NCBI GenBank assembly: GCA_020796225.1
Contig: CM036753.1
Span: forward strand, 83,495,941-83,559,940
Origin: Arion vulgaris
Taxonomy: Eukaryota > Mollusca > Gastropoda > Stylommatophora > Arionidae
Reading direction: 5' to 3'
Length of the DNA: 64,000 nucleotides
In this document: piece by piece, positions 9,849 through 20,550 of the stretch
How positions within the stretch are numbered: position 1 is the first letter of the stretch
How the letters are laid out: every line of letters begins with the position of its first letter
Notes under the pieces: generated by a model
The model's database searches: none
Told to the model about the DNA's origin: nothing
Seen by the model: the letters and a program-made list of their open reading frames with translations, nothing else
Made by a program: the position numbers and the translations under genes

Positions 9849-10935
9849 GGTACTAGGACGAGAGCACGGCTAGAACAAAATCACAGACTAAAGCGTACAA
9901 GTCTAAACCACAAAGCAAAAGAAATAGGACAGTCACTCTTGGAACTACTAAATCATAACTCCATACCAGAAGAATTACTTTTGATCACTGGGAACCAGAC
10001 TCAGTGACACTAAACTGCTCAACCTCCATCCCTAAATTGTTAAGCAAAGATGCCGAGCCTAATCTAGTGAAGAAAGTAACTACAATGGAACATCTCCATT
10101 ACATGTTTCCAGAAGACAGCTGGATAAGAATTTACACAGATGGATCGGCAGTGGGGGCAACCATGAATGGTGGAGCAGGAGTTTACATTAGCTAGATGCG
10201 ACTACAGTGTCTCTAGCGGCCCCAACTGGACGAATGTGTTACAACTACAAAGCATAACTCTTAGCCCTTCTGATGGCAGCACATCACATGAATAAGCTGC
10301 AAGCACCCTGCAGGCAAGATGGTATTTCTTACACTCACTGTCAGCTATACAAGCCCTGGAGGCTAAATCCACTGACAGCACAGTACAGAACCTGAAATGA
10401 GAACTTGCTACGCTTTCAGAAAATGCAGAAATTCACTTGTAGTGGATTCTATCTCACTGTGGCATTGCAGGCAATGATAATACTCATGCCTTGACTAAGG
10501 AGGACAGTGCCGAAGAGCAAATTTACCAACACCTGTCTTTTCAAGAGGTCAAAACCCTCATACAGAGAAAATCTACCAGTAGACTGGAAGACACACACTG
10601 GATATGATTATGGAAAAGACTCCCTCAAAGACTTAAGCAGAACTGACCAAGTCATTATATTTCGCCTACGTACCGAACTCTGCAAACTCAAAAGACACCT
10701 ATATAGACTAGGAATAAATGAAACAGCTCTCTGCCAGTGTCAGCAGGCACAGGAGCATGTCCTGCAAGACTGTCCTTTCCTGTGTGAGCTGAGAAACAAC
10801 ATGTGGTCACACCCAGTCGATCTGAAAACTAAGCTTTGATGAAACCTGACAGACTTGAAGCTGACTGCCCAGTTTGTGGTCCACGGTAAACTAAGCGCAT
10901 GACCAGAGATCGCTGAAGAAGAAAAAGAATTTTAA
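9849..10935 (+). pseudogene. LINE H: RNase H domain and C-terminal Cys/His knuckle
   Basis: Remnant of a non-LTR polyprotein downstream of the RT. Positions 9850-9975 carry the linker (LEQNHRLKRTSLNHKAKEIG). A frame with IYTDGSA at about 10130-10150 is the first acidic motif of RNase HI, and 10444-10480 encodes WILSHCGIAGND, the H-C-x-I-x-G-N motif near its end. The frame 10507-10839 then reads RTDQVIIFRLRTELCKL...RLGI and CQCQQAQEHVLQDC, a C-x-C-x5-H-x4-C knuckle typical of I/Jockey-like LINEs. The element ends near GAGATCGCTGAAGAAGAA, a 3' end shared with 15926-16073 (+) and 41517-41975 (-). Stops and frameshifts between blocks show decay. Clade assignment is inference. Confidence 0.8.
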
Positions 10936-11312
10936 TGGTGTGTAAGTTTAAGAAAAGTCTAAACACAGACAACAAAAATAATAAATGTAGCCTGGGGTTT
11001 CTAGCCTGGGGTTTCAAACCTATGTCCTCAAGATTTACAGACTGGTGTTTTAAAAGTGCATCATCCAGTTCCTTAAAAAATCACAAAAATAATCTATGTC
11101 TATGGACATAGTGCGACACAGGTGCTCTGTTTCTAAATCCCACCGTCAGAGCAATTATACATTCAATGCGATGAGGTTTTAACACTAGCTCGATCTCATC
11201 GAGTTAAACCGTTTGTTTACAGCTTATTGACACAGTCAGCAGGTCAAGTCTTTATAAAATATTGAAGTATATTGTCCCCCAAAGTTGCTCCAATTGATTG
11301 TTTTCTTCCATC
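10936..11312. other. Non-coding interval
   Basis: About 375 bases with no gene. TAGCCTGGGGTTTC is duplicated at 10986 and 11000. The TTCTTTCTTTCTTTC at 11308-11332 begins the tail of the minus-strand LINE A. Confidence 0.4.
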
Positions 11313-12790
11313 TTTCTTTCTTTCTTTCTTTCTCGAATCCTGTATGCCTCACAGCGTCAGGTCAGGAAGAGATTTCTAAAACGGGCCCTAGTATGCGCTT
11401 CGTAGATAGTCTCTTTCGTCGCCTCTGTTATCTCTGAGGTCCATCTTTTGCGTGGCCGGCCTTTTGCTTTGTACCCATTGTATCGGAGCAGCATTGCTCT
11501 TTGGGTGCACTGTCTGATGGTAATCTGCTTACGTGACCGAACCATTTAATTTGTTGTTTCTTGATGAAGTCTAGTACTGATGTTGTACCACTTTTTCCTG
11601 ATGTCTTCATTTCTCAACCGGTCTCTTCTTGTTACACCCAGCATTCTGCGTAGACACTTCATCTCTGTTGTGACTAGTTTTCTTCTATCGTTTGTTGTCA
11701 GCGTCCAGGTTTGGCACTGGTAACATAATGTGGGAGAAAGATTGTGTTGAACATTGCTCTTTTGTGTTCATGGTGACGTGTTTGCATCTTAAAATTGGCG
11801 CCATTTGCCCTATCATTTGATTTGCTTTGTTGCATTTGTGTTGAATTTCATTAGTTATTCTTCCATTTGCTGAAAAAATGCTCCCCAGGTATTTGAAATC
11901 TTTTGCTTGATTTAGTAGATGATTATCGATGGAGATGTTGGTAGTGTTTTCTTCTCTGGCGAATGTCATTACTTCTGTTTTGTCGATGTTAATTCTCATG
12001 TTGTATTCGTTACATGCTAACTGGAGTCTGTTGATGTGTTGTTGTAGCTGTTCTTCTGTTGTTGATATGATTGCCTGATCGTCTGCAAAAAGAAATTCAT
12101 TTAAGAGTTCTCCGAGGTTGTTTCCTTCGCTGGTGTTAGCTATTTTACAAATGTGGTCAATGTACGTGATGAATAGCAGCGGGGATAGTACGCAACCTTG
12201 TCTTACTCCTGACCCTACGTGAAACTTTTCTGATAATCCTGTATTTGTTCTAATCGTACATTGGCTGTCAGTATAAATGTTCTTGCAAAGGTTGATTAGG
12301 TGTTCATTAACCCCATAGGTTGTTAGTATTTTCCACAGCTTGTGCCTATCTACGCGGTCGAACGCTTTTTCCTGATCTACAAATGCAACGTGTAAATGTT
12401 TGTCGGATTCGATAGTCCTTTCTACTAACTGTCTGAGGGCGAATATTGCGTCTGTACAGCTTTTGTTCTTCCTGAATCCCATTTGGAGTCATTAAGCTGT
12501 GGCTCGATGATGTGGCGGAGCCTTTTTCAAGTATTTTGCAGAATATTTTCCCAGTGTGGCTCAGTAGCGCTATGCCTCTATACTTTGTACAGTCCCTCTT
12601 GCTACCTTTCTTCTTCCAGATGGGAACAATTGTAGCATTCCTCCAATCTTCTGGTGTTTCTTGTGTGATCCAGACTTGGTTGAATAGTCTATGGAGCCAG
12701 CTGATTCCTACCTCTTTAGTTGCTTTGATTAGGTCGGCCGGGATATTGTCTGGGCCTGGTGTTTTATTAGGTGGGGCCATATTTATAATA
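11313..12790 (-). pseudogene. LINE A endonuclease-RT polyprotein (RT to C-terminus)
   Basis: The best-preserved RT in the window, minus strand. From its 5' side (12790 down) it shows MAPPNKTPGPDNIPADLI and DWRNATIVPIWKKKGS (RT fingers), then after a frameshift near 12480 a 265-codon frame with VDQEKAFDRVDR at residues 35-46, GVRQGCVLSPLLF at 92-104 and LFADDQ at 131-136 (catalytic Asp pair), then KYLGSIFS. A further shift at about 11700 leads into IKKQQIKWFGHVSRLPS and a GRPRKRW end. The 3' terminus is GGGCCCGTTTTAGAAA plus an AAAGAAAG tail. Reaction: target-primed reverse transcription. At least three frameshifts make it inactive. The endonuclease domain is absent, and its 5' side meets LINE C near 12790. 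Confidence 0.85.
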
Positions 12791-13950
12791 TCTTCCATGA
12801 GGGCATGAAAGCCAGCATACAGTTCGATGGCAGCACATCTGATAGTTTTGAGGTTAAGAGTGGAGTCAAGCAGGGCTGTGTCCTTGCCCCACTCTCTTTG
12901 GTATCTTCTTCGCAGTCCTTTGAACCACGCCTTAGGGGACGCTGATGGTGATGTTTTCATCCGCACTAGATCTGATGGTTCACTGTTTAACTTGGCTCGC
13001 TAAAGAGCCAAGACAAAAACGACGGAAATACTTCTCAAGGACTTCCTTTTCGCTGACGATGCTGCCTTAGTCGCCCACAGTGAGACCACACTGCAATGTC
13101 TAATTAATAATTTGTCAAAGGCATGCGACCTCTTTTCTCTGACAATAAGTGTCTCCAAAACAGTTGTATTATGTCAGGGGGTAAGACATCAAATATCACT
13201 TTAAATGGCGACCATCTAACACCAGTTCAAAATTCTACTATCTTGGGTCCACGGTCACTGCCAGCCTTTCTCTTGACGAAGAAATCAACGCTCGTATAGG
13301 AGTGCGGCTACTACATTCGGCAAACTATCAAAGCGAGCGTGGGACAACAAAAATTGACATTGCAGACGAAGACTCAAATATATCGAGCCTGTGTAATTAG
13401 TTCTTTACTATATGGCTCAGAAACATGGACAGCCTACTCAAGACACGAGAGGAGACTTAACATCTTTCACCTTCGATGTCTCCGCAAGATTATGACATCA
13501 GGTGGTACGACAAGATAACCAACTCTGAAGTACTACAACGTGCAAATCTGCCTTCCATCATGGGCATGCTCAGCAGTAGACGACTAAGATGGTTGGGACA
13601 TGTGAGAAGAATGGAAACTTATCGCATACCAAAACAAATGTTGTTCTGTGAACTTTCGGAGGAAGAGGCACCAGGGCAGACCACTGCTCAGATATAAAGA
13701 TGTCAAAACCTCAATGAGAAACTGTTCTATAGATCCCAGCACATGGGAGGGACTAGCTGATGACAGAGTTGTGTGGAAGCTAAATTACGTAAGGGTGCAG
13801 AGTCTTTTGAGAAGAGACTTATGTACGAGCTGAACAACAAGAGAGAAAAGCGAAAACTCAGAAGTTGTCACAGTAAAACACTTGCCTATTGACCGTCTGT
13901 AAAGATGAAAAGGGCCATACATACATACAACAGCAACAACAACAACTTCA
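12790..13950 (+). pseudogene. LINE C RT (palm to C-terminus)
   Basis: The plus strand encodes HEGMKASIQFDGSTSDSFEV (12795-12853), SGVKQGCVLAP (RT box), then, after a one-base loss, VFIRTRSDGSLFNL, and at about 13040-13090 FLFADDAALVAHSE with the catalytic Asp pair. Further on come [52 protein letters not shown] and GRPLLRYKDVKTSMR blocks. This order is characteristic of a LINE lineage common in invertebrates. Several frameshifts separate the blocks, so it is a dead copy. It stands head to head with LINE A, and the minus-strand frame that appears to extend LINE A beyond 12790 is antisense of LINE C. Confidence 0.85.
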
Positions 13951-14084
13951 AATACAGCAATGGAAATTAGCTCAGATAAAGCATTGTGTATCTTCAATTA
14001 GAGAGTGCTCTGGCCACATTGGCCAGTAAAAGTATTATGTCTCAGAAATTGAAATACGTGGTCGCTTTAAAGTCACGTCGGTTT

Positions 14085-14237
14085 AAAAAAGAGAGAGAGA
14101 GAGAGAGAGAAGAGAGAGAGAGAAGAGAAAGAGAGAGAGAGAAAGAGAGAGAGAGAGAAAGAGAGAGAAAGAGAGAGAAAAAAGGAGAGAGAGAAGAGAG
14201 AGAGAGAGAAAGAAGAGAAGAGAGAGAGAGAGAAAGA

Positions 14238-14281
<44 letters not shown>
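14085..14281 (+). repeat. GA-rich simple repeat
   Basis: About 200 bp of GAGA/GAAAGA. Long frames on both strands here encode only Arg/Glu or Ser/Leu and are artefacts of composition. Confidence 0.95.
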
Positions 14282-14289
14282 ACAGCAAT

Positions 14290-14412
14290 GCAAGGTATGG
14301 TTCCTAGAAGATGAGGTACGGGACGACCAAGACGAGGTGACAATATGACATTTTAGAAACCTGGAACACGGCGATGGAGGAGGCGAAAGAACTGGCTATA
14401 CGAGCAGTCTTT
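14290..14412 (+). pseudogene. Short LINE C-terminal fragment (unassigned family)
   Basis: Directly after the GA tract the plus strand encodes a GTGRPRRGD-like basic patch, then in a shifted frame DILETWNTAMEEAKELA. This resembles the arginine-rich end of non-LTR polyproteins. Too short to assign. Confidence 0.4.
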
Positions 14413-14428
14413 CATACGGTTATTATTG

Positions 14429-15360
14429 AGAAATGTTCTACAAGGGACACATTGTATAAAGAGATGTTATGTAAGGACATGCTGTATGAAGAGAAATGTT
14501 TTTTGTAAGGTACATGCTGTATGATAAGGAATGTTCTGTAAGGACATGCTGTATGATAAGGAATGTTCTGTAAGGACATGCTGTATGATAAGGAATGTTC
14601 TGTAAGGACATGCTGTATGATAAGGAATGTTCTGTAAGGACATGCTGTATGATAAGGAATGTTCTGTAAGGACATGCTGTATGATAAGGAATGTTCTGTA
14701 AGGACATGCTGTATGATAAGGAATGTTCTGTAAGGACATGCTGTATGATAAGGAATGTTCTGTAAGGACATGCTGTATGATAAGGAATGTTCTGTAAGGA
14801 CATGCTGTATGATAAGGAATGTTCTGTAAGGACATGCTGTATGATAAGGAATGTTCTGTAAGGACATGCTGTATGATAAGGAATGTTCTGTAAGGACATG
14901 CTGTATAATAAGGAATGTTCTGTAAGGACATGCTGTATGATAAGGAATGTTCTGTAAGGACATGCTGTATAATAAGGAATGTTCTGTAAGGACATGCTGT
15001 ATGATAAGGAATGTTCTGTAAGGACATGCTGTATAATAAGGAATGTTCTGTAAGGACATGCTGTATGATAAGGAATGTTCTGTAAGGACATGCTGTATAA
15101 TAAGGAATGTTCTGTAAGGGCATGCTGTATGATAAGGAATGTTCTGTAAGGACATGCTGTATGATAAGGAATGTTCTGTAAGGTACATGCTGTATGATAA
15201 GGAATGTTCTGTAAGGGACATGCTGTATGATAATGAATGTTCTGTAAGGTACATGCTGTATAATAAGGAATGTTCTGTAAGGGACATGCTGTATGATAAG
15301 GAATGTTCTGTAAGGTACATGCTGTATTATAAGGAATGTTCTGTAAGGACATGCTGTATA
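14429..15360 (+). repeat. Satellite, 32-bp unit, about 29 copies
   Basis: Unit GACATGCTGTATGATAAGGA plus ATGTTCTGTAAG; a few units on the right are 33 bp (GGTACATG or GGGACATG). Because 32 is not a multiple of three and no frame has a stop, all three minus-strand frames are open for about 300 codons. These are not genes. Confidence 0.95.
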
Positions 15361-15835
15361 AAGAAAGATGTTATACAAGAAACATTCTGTATGTATAACG
15401 AAAAATGTTTAACAATTTGCATTCTGTATGAAGAGAGATGTTATACAAGGGATATTCTGTATGAAGAAAGATGTTATACAAGGGATATTCTGTACGAAGA
15501 AAGATGTTATACAAGGGACATTCTGTATGAAGAGAGATGTTATACAAGGGATATTCTGTATGATGAAAGATGTTATACAAGGGATATTATGTACGAAGAA
15601 AGATGTTATACAAGGGATATTCTGTATGATGAAAGATGTTATACAAGGGATATTCTGTATGAGGAGAGATGTTATACAAGGGATATTCTGTATGATGAAA
15701 GATGTTATACAAGGGATATTCTGTATGAGGAGAGATGTTATACAAGGGATATTCTGTATGATGAAAGATGTTCTGCAGGGGACATGATGTACGATGAAAT
15801 ATATTCTGCAAGGGACATGATGTACGAAGAGAGAT
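15361..15835 (+). repeat. Satellite, 33-bp unit, about 13 copies (sister of the 32-bp array)
   Basis: Unit GATGTTATACAAGGGATATT plus CTGTATGATGAAA, alternating GATGAA and GA(A/G)GAG variants. It is alignable with the 32-bp unit on its left. Since 33 is 11 codons, one plus frame runs through as an 11-residue repeat (DILYDERCYTR). Nothing suggests expression. Confidence 0.95.
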
Positions 15836-15925
15836 TCGTGAATAGTTTTCCAAGTTGTGAATCATATTTATAAAAATACTAACAATCTGAATGTTGTTCC
15901 TTGCAGAATATTTTTCATATTCTCC

Positions 15926-16073
15926 TGGGTGAGCTGAGAAGCAACATGTGGCCACACCTAGTCGACCTGAAATCTAAGTTTTGAGGAAACCTGACAGACC
16001 AGAAGCGGACCGCCCAGTTTGTGGTACACAGTAAATTAAGCGCATGACCAGAGATCGCTGAAGAAGAAGAATG
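15926..16073 (+). mobile_element. LINE H 3' end
   Basis: Matches 10785-10935: GAGCTGAGAAGCAACATGTG, GTCGACCTGAAATCTAAG, CCGCCCAGTTTGTGGT and the end GAGATCGCTGAAGAAGAAGA. A severely 5'-truncated insertion of about 150 bp with the GAA-type tail. Confidence 0.8.
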
Positions 16074-16320
16074 TCATACAACCTTGACAGTGGACAGCAT
16101 GTAACCCTACATTGAGGAACGTATATTGAGCTATCTGACCATATCAGTTACAGATAACATTTGATGTTAACAGATTAGGATAATGACTTTTTCTAGCGTG
16201 TTATCGAAGTTTTGGCAAGATATAGTCTCGTTCAATACGTACGTGTCTGTAGGGAGAAGATTTTATGATCCATATTAGAATATGAACCGGGTCACCTCGT
16301 GTGATTAATATGAGCTAGAC
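16074..16320. other. Non-coding interval
   Basis: About 250 bases with no recognisable content. Confidence 0.35.
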
Positions 16321-16646
16321 CATGAGTTCCCAAAGTGGTCGGACGCCCCCCTTTACCCAGTGGGGCTGAAGCCTTCCATGGGGGCAATAGTGGTTCAAAG
16401 TATTGGGGGTTCTCTTTATTTTGCGATTGAATAATCCTTAAAATTTTGAATTCTGCATTTTAATTGATCTTATGCCCATCTTACACGATCCATTTTTCAT
16501 CAATTTTCTATTTCATGTATATAATCATTTGAAAATTGACAATGTATGTGGAAGGGGATTGGCAAACTGTTATAATGGGAAGGGGGCGTTACAAAGTTTA
16601 TGTCGTGCAAAGTGGGCGGTGAGCTGACAAAGTTTGAGAATCTATG
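16321..16646. mobile_element. hAT-like element, family T2 (copy 2)
   Basis: Ends CATGAGTTCCCAAAG and TTTGAGAATCTATG match the T2 copy at 29252-29701, as does the internal block around TGATCTTATGCCCATCTTACACGATCC. The flanks AGCTAGAC and AGAGAGGC match at only 5 of 8 positions, so the target duplication is eroded. Confidence 0.7.
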
Positions 16647-16905
16647 AGAGAGGCCATATTTGTTATCATGAATCAATATCAATATTAAAGAAACTGATAA
16701 GTGATTTTATCCAGACTTGTCGAGTGTTCGGACAAACACAGTCACTATATATTACATTGTCTATTATTATGAATAAATGAACCTTACAGTTATCGGACAG
16801 ACCTACAGGTGCTCAATCTTTCAAATCAGATGAAGAAAGTAATGTATAATGATGGCTCATGTGGATCGGTGGTTTAACACAGTTCTCACTCATGCATTCC
16901 TCATA

Positions 16906-17108
16906 TTTTTTTTCCCGATCCAGAAGCACTTGAGCTTTCAGCTCTTCGGTTCGGTGCCATTGACATCGTAACCTTTCGGTTCGGTGCAACGGACACCGTA
17001 AATCTGGAGAACCTGTGGCTTTTCTGCCGCCCGCGGAATTGAACCCGCACTCACAGAGGGCTTATCGCCCGTCGTTCAACGCGCTACAAACACGCTGGGC
17101 AGGCGGGC
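16906..17108 (-). mobile_element. tRNA-derived SINE, family S1 (copy 1)
   Basis: On the minus strand it begins GCCCGCCTGCCCAGCGTG, with an A-box-like GTAGCGCGTTGAAC and a B box GGGTTCAATTCC, then a body with two ACGRTGTC-type repeats (GGTTACGATGTCAATGGC), and ends GCTTCTGGATCGGG followed by an A tail (seen as T8 at 16906). Full length, about 200 bp. Transcription would be by RNA polymerase III, mobilisation by a partner LINE. Confidence 0.85.
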
Positions 17109-17172
17109 TCTTTCATATATAAATGTATTTATATGTATGTATGTGTGTGTGTGTGTGTACGTGATTATATAT

Positions 17173-17300
17173 GGTGGGGATTGTGTTCTAGGATTGAACT
17201 CTACAGTCAACCCCCGCACACATCAGAGAGGTGCAGCTAGCAGCACACGTCTGAGGCTGTTGTCATCATCTCTTGCGATGGACGGCTATTAATAAATAGT
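17173..17300 (+). mobile_element. LINE D 3' end
   Basis: GGTGGGGATTGTGTTCTAGG, then GCACACATCAGAGAGGTGCA and TTGCGATGGACGGC, the C2H2-finger coding end and 3' terminus of LINE D as at 59728-59840 (minus). A truncated insertion of about 125 bp, preceded by a (GT)n tract at 17137-17158. Confidence 0.7.
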
Positions 17301-17789
17301 AGTAAAAGTGTCACTGTGTTGTTCTCTGCACGTATTTATAAATTCAGTGTTTGAACTTCCGACATCTCAAATTCAGTGTTTGAACTTCCGACATCTCAAA
17401 TTCCCTGAACCGTGATGCTCACCCAAACACACACACCCCACCCCTATTCCACCACCTCATTCCCCCTCTCCCTTCCATAGGCTCAGCTTTTTCTTTCTAC
17501 ACAGTAAAACAGGTTAAGAACATGTTCTCATATCCTGAAGTACATTGGAAAATAAGTATCCATCATCATCATCAAGTAGCCTGTCCCTTCCGGAACTTGA
17601 CTCCATGACAGCAGTACTGAAAAACTATGTTCTGTGCAAGCTGACCGGCGTCAGCAGCAGTCATTCTCAGATAGAGAATGATTTTTTTCTTTTCCAGGGC
17701 ACAAAGAAAAGGGGGGAAGATAAAGGAGTTGTTTTGTCAACCAACATCACGTCGGCTTCTTTCAATTGCCATTGTTTGGTTTTTTTCTG
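17301..17789. other. Mostly non-coding interval
   Basis: Holds a 29-bp direct duplication (CAGTGTTTGAACTTCCGACA) at 17341-17400 and, at 17558-17610, an ATCATCATC tail plus TAGCCTGTCCC resembling the minus-strand end of LINE E. The remainder is unassigned. Confidence 0.4.
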
Positions 17790-18820
17790 ATACCCAATAG
17801 AGATACGGTCGATATGTGAGCCGTATATTCCATAACTCCAATTCATCATCATCACCTTTCAACTCCCATCGGAGCACAGGTCTTCAACAAACTTCTTCCA
17901 TCTCTTCCTATCTCTTGCCATCCCTTTCAATTCTTTCCATGTTTTGCCTATCCTCTTTATATCCGCCTCCAGCTCTCTTCTCCAGGTCTGCCTATGCCTT
18001 CCCCTACTCCTCTTTCCTGCGGGTTCCAAAACAATGCCTGTCTTGCGATGCTTCCGGTCGGTCTTCTCAATGTATGTCCTATCCATCGCCAGCGTCTCTT
18101 CCTGAGCTCTCTCTCCACTGGTATCTGCTTTGTTCTCTCCCTGAGTTCCTCGTTTGTAATCTTATCATACCATCTCAATCCTTCTATCCTACGTAAACAT
18201 CCATTTACGAAGGTCTGCAGTTTTCTGATAGTTTCCTTTGTGGTCTTCCAGGTTTCCGAGCCATAGAACAGCACTGACTTCACATTTGACTGGAAAATTC
18301 TCAGTTTTGTGTTTGTTTTGATCTCCCTTGCCTTCCATATCTTACTCAATGCAATAAAGTTCCCTCTTGCTTTTGTATTCTTATCTTAACATCTTTGTTT
18401 GTTCCTCCTTCTGTGTCTATGTTGCTTCCAAGGTATGTGTATGATTCTACATCCTGCAGTGCTGTTTCCTCCAGCATAATCTGGTTTACATTTGCAGCAT
18501 TTATTCTCATGACCTTGGTCTTCCCCTGTGTATTTTCAAACCTAGCTGCTGAGACTTATTATTTAGGTTATTCATTTTGTCTTTAATCTGTGCGTGGTTG
18601 TGAGACAGCAAAGCCAGATCGTCTGCAAAATCCAGGTCCTCCAGTTGTTTCACAAGTGTCCATTGTATTCCCCTCTGTTATCCGTTGTTGATTTCATGAT
18701 CCAATCTATGGCCAGCAAGAACAGGAATGGTGATAACAAGCATCCCTGCCCCACCCCTGTTCTTATCTCAAAGGATTCCGTCAGTTGGCCCTCGAATAAC
18801 TCCAATTGCACACTCTAAAA
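17790..18820 (-). pseudogene. LINE F, RT C-terminal half
   Basis: Minus-strand remnant of a non-LTR polyprotein. A frame at 17957-18349 encodes [51 protein letters not shown] and [11 protein letters not shown]; an overlapping frame continues with [17 protein letters not shown] and WKELKGMARDRKRWKKFV to the C-terminus at about 17860. Positions 18400-18800 hold the thumb region (TYLGS-type and VIRINAANVNQ-like motifs) and the palm edge. One frameshift near 18000 separates the two frames. The 5' side is truncated. Well-preserved relative to the other F copies at 7840, 36235 and 53955. Confidence 0.8.
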
Positions 18821-18869
18821 TATAGTATAAGTAATATGATCAATATAAGAAGTCTGAATTTCTTTGCTT

Positions 18870-19130
18870 CTGGTGTATCCTTTGCTTGATAAAGGCCTTT
18901 TGGTCAAAACGTCGATGTATATTGTTTTTGTACTTTGTAAAACTACAGTACTTTGTTTTTTCGCCAGTACAAGTAATACAGCAGTCGATTTTGTAACACA
19001 TACTAAATGATAAAATTGAACTAGTCGGATATTGCTGCACAATGCCATTCTGGTGTTCAAGTGATTCTGGCACTGGTACCTCAGTAATGATGACACGGGT
19101 TGAAACAACGAAAAGGTCATTGTACAATAC
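18870..19130 (+). mobile_element. Repeat related to the 26.5-kb inverted repeat (possible Penelope-like remnant)
   Basis: Contains TTTGCTTGATAAAGGCCTTT followed by TGGTCAAAACGTCG and ACAGTACTTTGTT, which align with the arm at 26697-26798 (TTTGCTTGATGGGGACCTTT, TGGTCGAAATGTTG, AGAGTACTTTGTT). Such CTTGATRAAGGCC...GGTCGAAACG modules are reminiscent of hammerhead-like motifs in terminal repeats of Penelope-like elements; the core is not intact here. Confidence 0.4.
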
Positions 19131-19552
19131 ACAAATTTATCATATGTACTACGTGACGGCAGATAGTGCTATGGGTATTTCTTCCTCGACTTATACCACC
19201 AACGGCCTTTAACAATCAACCTATAATAATATTCCACAGCAATCTCCTAACGGGGAATTAAGAAATACGACATGCTTTATTTAACACATGAAGTGCAGCA
19301 ATAGATGCCTTAAGCCTAGAAGGTATCGTATGAAAGCAGATAGTCGTAATGAACGAGCTGACATGCTAGCTATGAAAATGTCCTCTGTTCATCTTTGTCC
19401 TTTTGTTAGTCAACAGCTCACAGCACCAATATTTTCAATGGGCTGTATGATTCGCTTCAAATCATCCACAGAGTTCATCTAATTGTATATAGAGCAATAT
19501 TGAAAGACGGTATCTGATGGAAGTTATTGAAAATAAACAAAATGCTCAATCA
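19131..19552. other. Non-coding interval
   Basis: About 420 bases with no convincing exon or element. A short plus-strand frame with GCCTTAAGCCTAGAAGG exists but has no splice or domain support. Confidence 0.35.
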
Positions 19553-20275
19553 CGAATGAAACACACCTGATCTAGTTACTATTGAGAATGAATGAAACAC
19601 ACCTGATCTAGTTACTATTGAGAACGAATGAAACACACCTGAACTAGTTACTATTGAGAACGAATGAAACACACCTGATCTAGTTACTATTGAGAATGAA
19701 TGAAACACACCTGATCTAGTTACTATTGAGAACGAATGAAACACACTTGATCTAGTTACTATTGAGAACGAATGAAACACACCTGATCTAGTTACTATTG
19801 AGAACGAATGAAACACACCTGAACTAGTTACTATTGAGAATGAATGAAACACACCTGATTTAGTTACTATTGAGAACGAATGAAACACACCTGAACTAGT
19901 TACTATTGAGAACGAATGAAACACACCTGATCTAGTTACTATTGAGAATGAATGAAACACACCTGATCTAGTTACTATTGAGAACGAATGAAACACACTT
20001 GATCTAGTTACTATTGAGAACGAATGAAACACACCTGATCTAGTAACTATTGAGAACGAATGAAACACACCTGAACTAGTTACTATTGAGAATGAATGAA
20101 ACACACCTGATTTAGTTACTATTGAGAACGAATGAAACACACCTGAACTAGTTACTATTGAGAATGAATGAAACACACCTGATCTAGTTACTATTGAGAA
20201 CGAATGAAACACACCTGATCTAGTTACTATTGAGAACGAATGAAACACACCTGATTTAGTTACTATTGAGAACGA
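19553..20275 (+). repeat. Satellite, 36-bp unit x20, with a 7-unit higher-order repeat
   Basis: Unit GAATGAAACACACCTGATCT plus AGTTACTATTGAGAAC. On the minus strand it reads as a 12-residue repeat SFSIVTRSGVFH. Unit variants (K, R or S at one codon; SG or SS at the next) recur with a period of seven units (252 bp): the order S,K,S,R,R(SS),R,R is present twice in succession. Confidence 0.95.
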
Positions 20276-20336
20276 TGGAAAGATAGTCACAAGAAAGAAA
20301 GACGGAAAACATGTTATACAGAATTACCAACGAAGG

Positions 20337-20539
20337 TTTTTTTTTCGATTCAGAAGCACTTGAGCTTTCAGCTCTTCGGCTCGATGCCATGGGCATCGTA
20401 ACCTTCTGGTCGGTGCCACGAACACCGTAAATCTGGAGAACCTGTGGTTTTTCTGCCAGCCCTCGGAATTGAACCGCACTCACACAGAGGGCTTATCGCC
20501 CGTCGTCCAACGCGCTACGAACACGCCAGGTAGGCGGGC
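20337..20539 (-). mobile_element. SINE S1 (copy 2, with perfect target duplication)
   Basis: Full-length S1 (about 203 bp) with its A tail at the left and the GCCCGCCTACCTGGCGTG head at the right. It is flanked by a perfect 11-bp duplication ACCAACGAAGG at 20326-20336 and 20540-20550. The duplication is direct evidence for target-primed insertion and for a fairly recent event. Confidence 0.93.
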
Positions 20540-20550
20540 ACCAACGAAGG

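Noticed and set aside
12791..12966. N-terminal extension of LINE A on the minus strand
   Set aside because: The plus strand of these bases encodes the LINE C RT box SGVKQGCVLAP, so the minus frame is antisense.
14429..15360. Three overlapping ~300-codon fr_ames on the minus strand
   Set aside because: All are translations of the 32-bp satellite, which has no stop codon in any frame; there is no start context, domain or splice signal.
14429..15835. CRISPR-like appearance of regular 32-33-bp units
   Set aside because: Units are contiguous with no unique spacers, and the context is eukaryotic with LINEs and SINEs.
16906..17108. tRNA gene on the minus strand
   Set aside because: A and B boxes are present, but the body extends 120 bp past the tRNA part with an A tail, and four copies have target duplications: a SINE.
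19553..20275. 246-codon minus frame with a 12-residue repeat
   Set aside because: Pure satellite translation (36 bp = 12 codons). No signal peptide, no unique sequence at either end.
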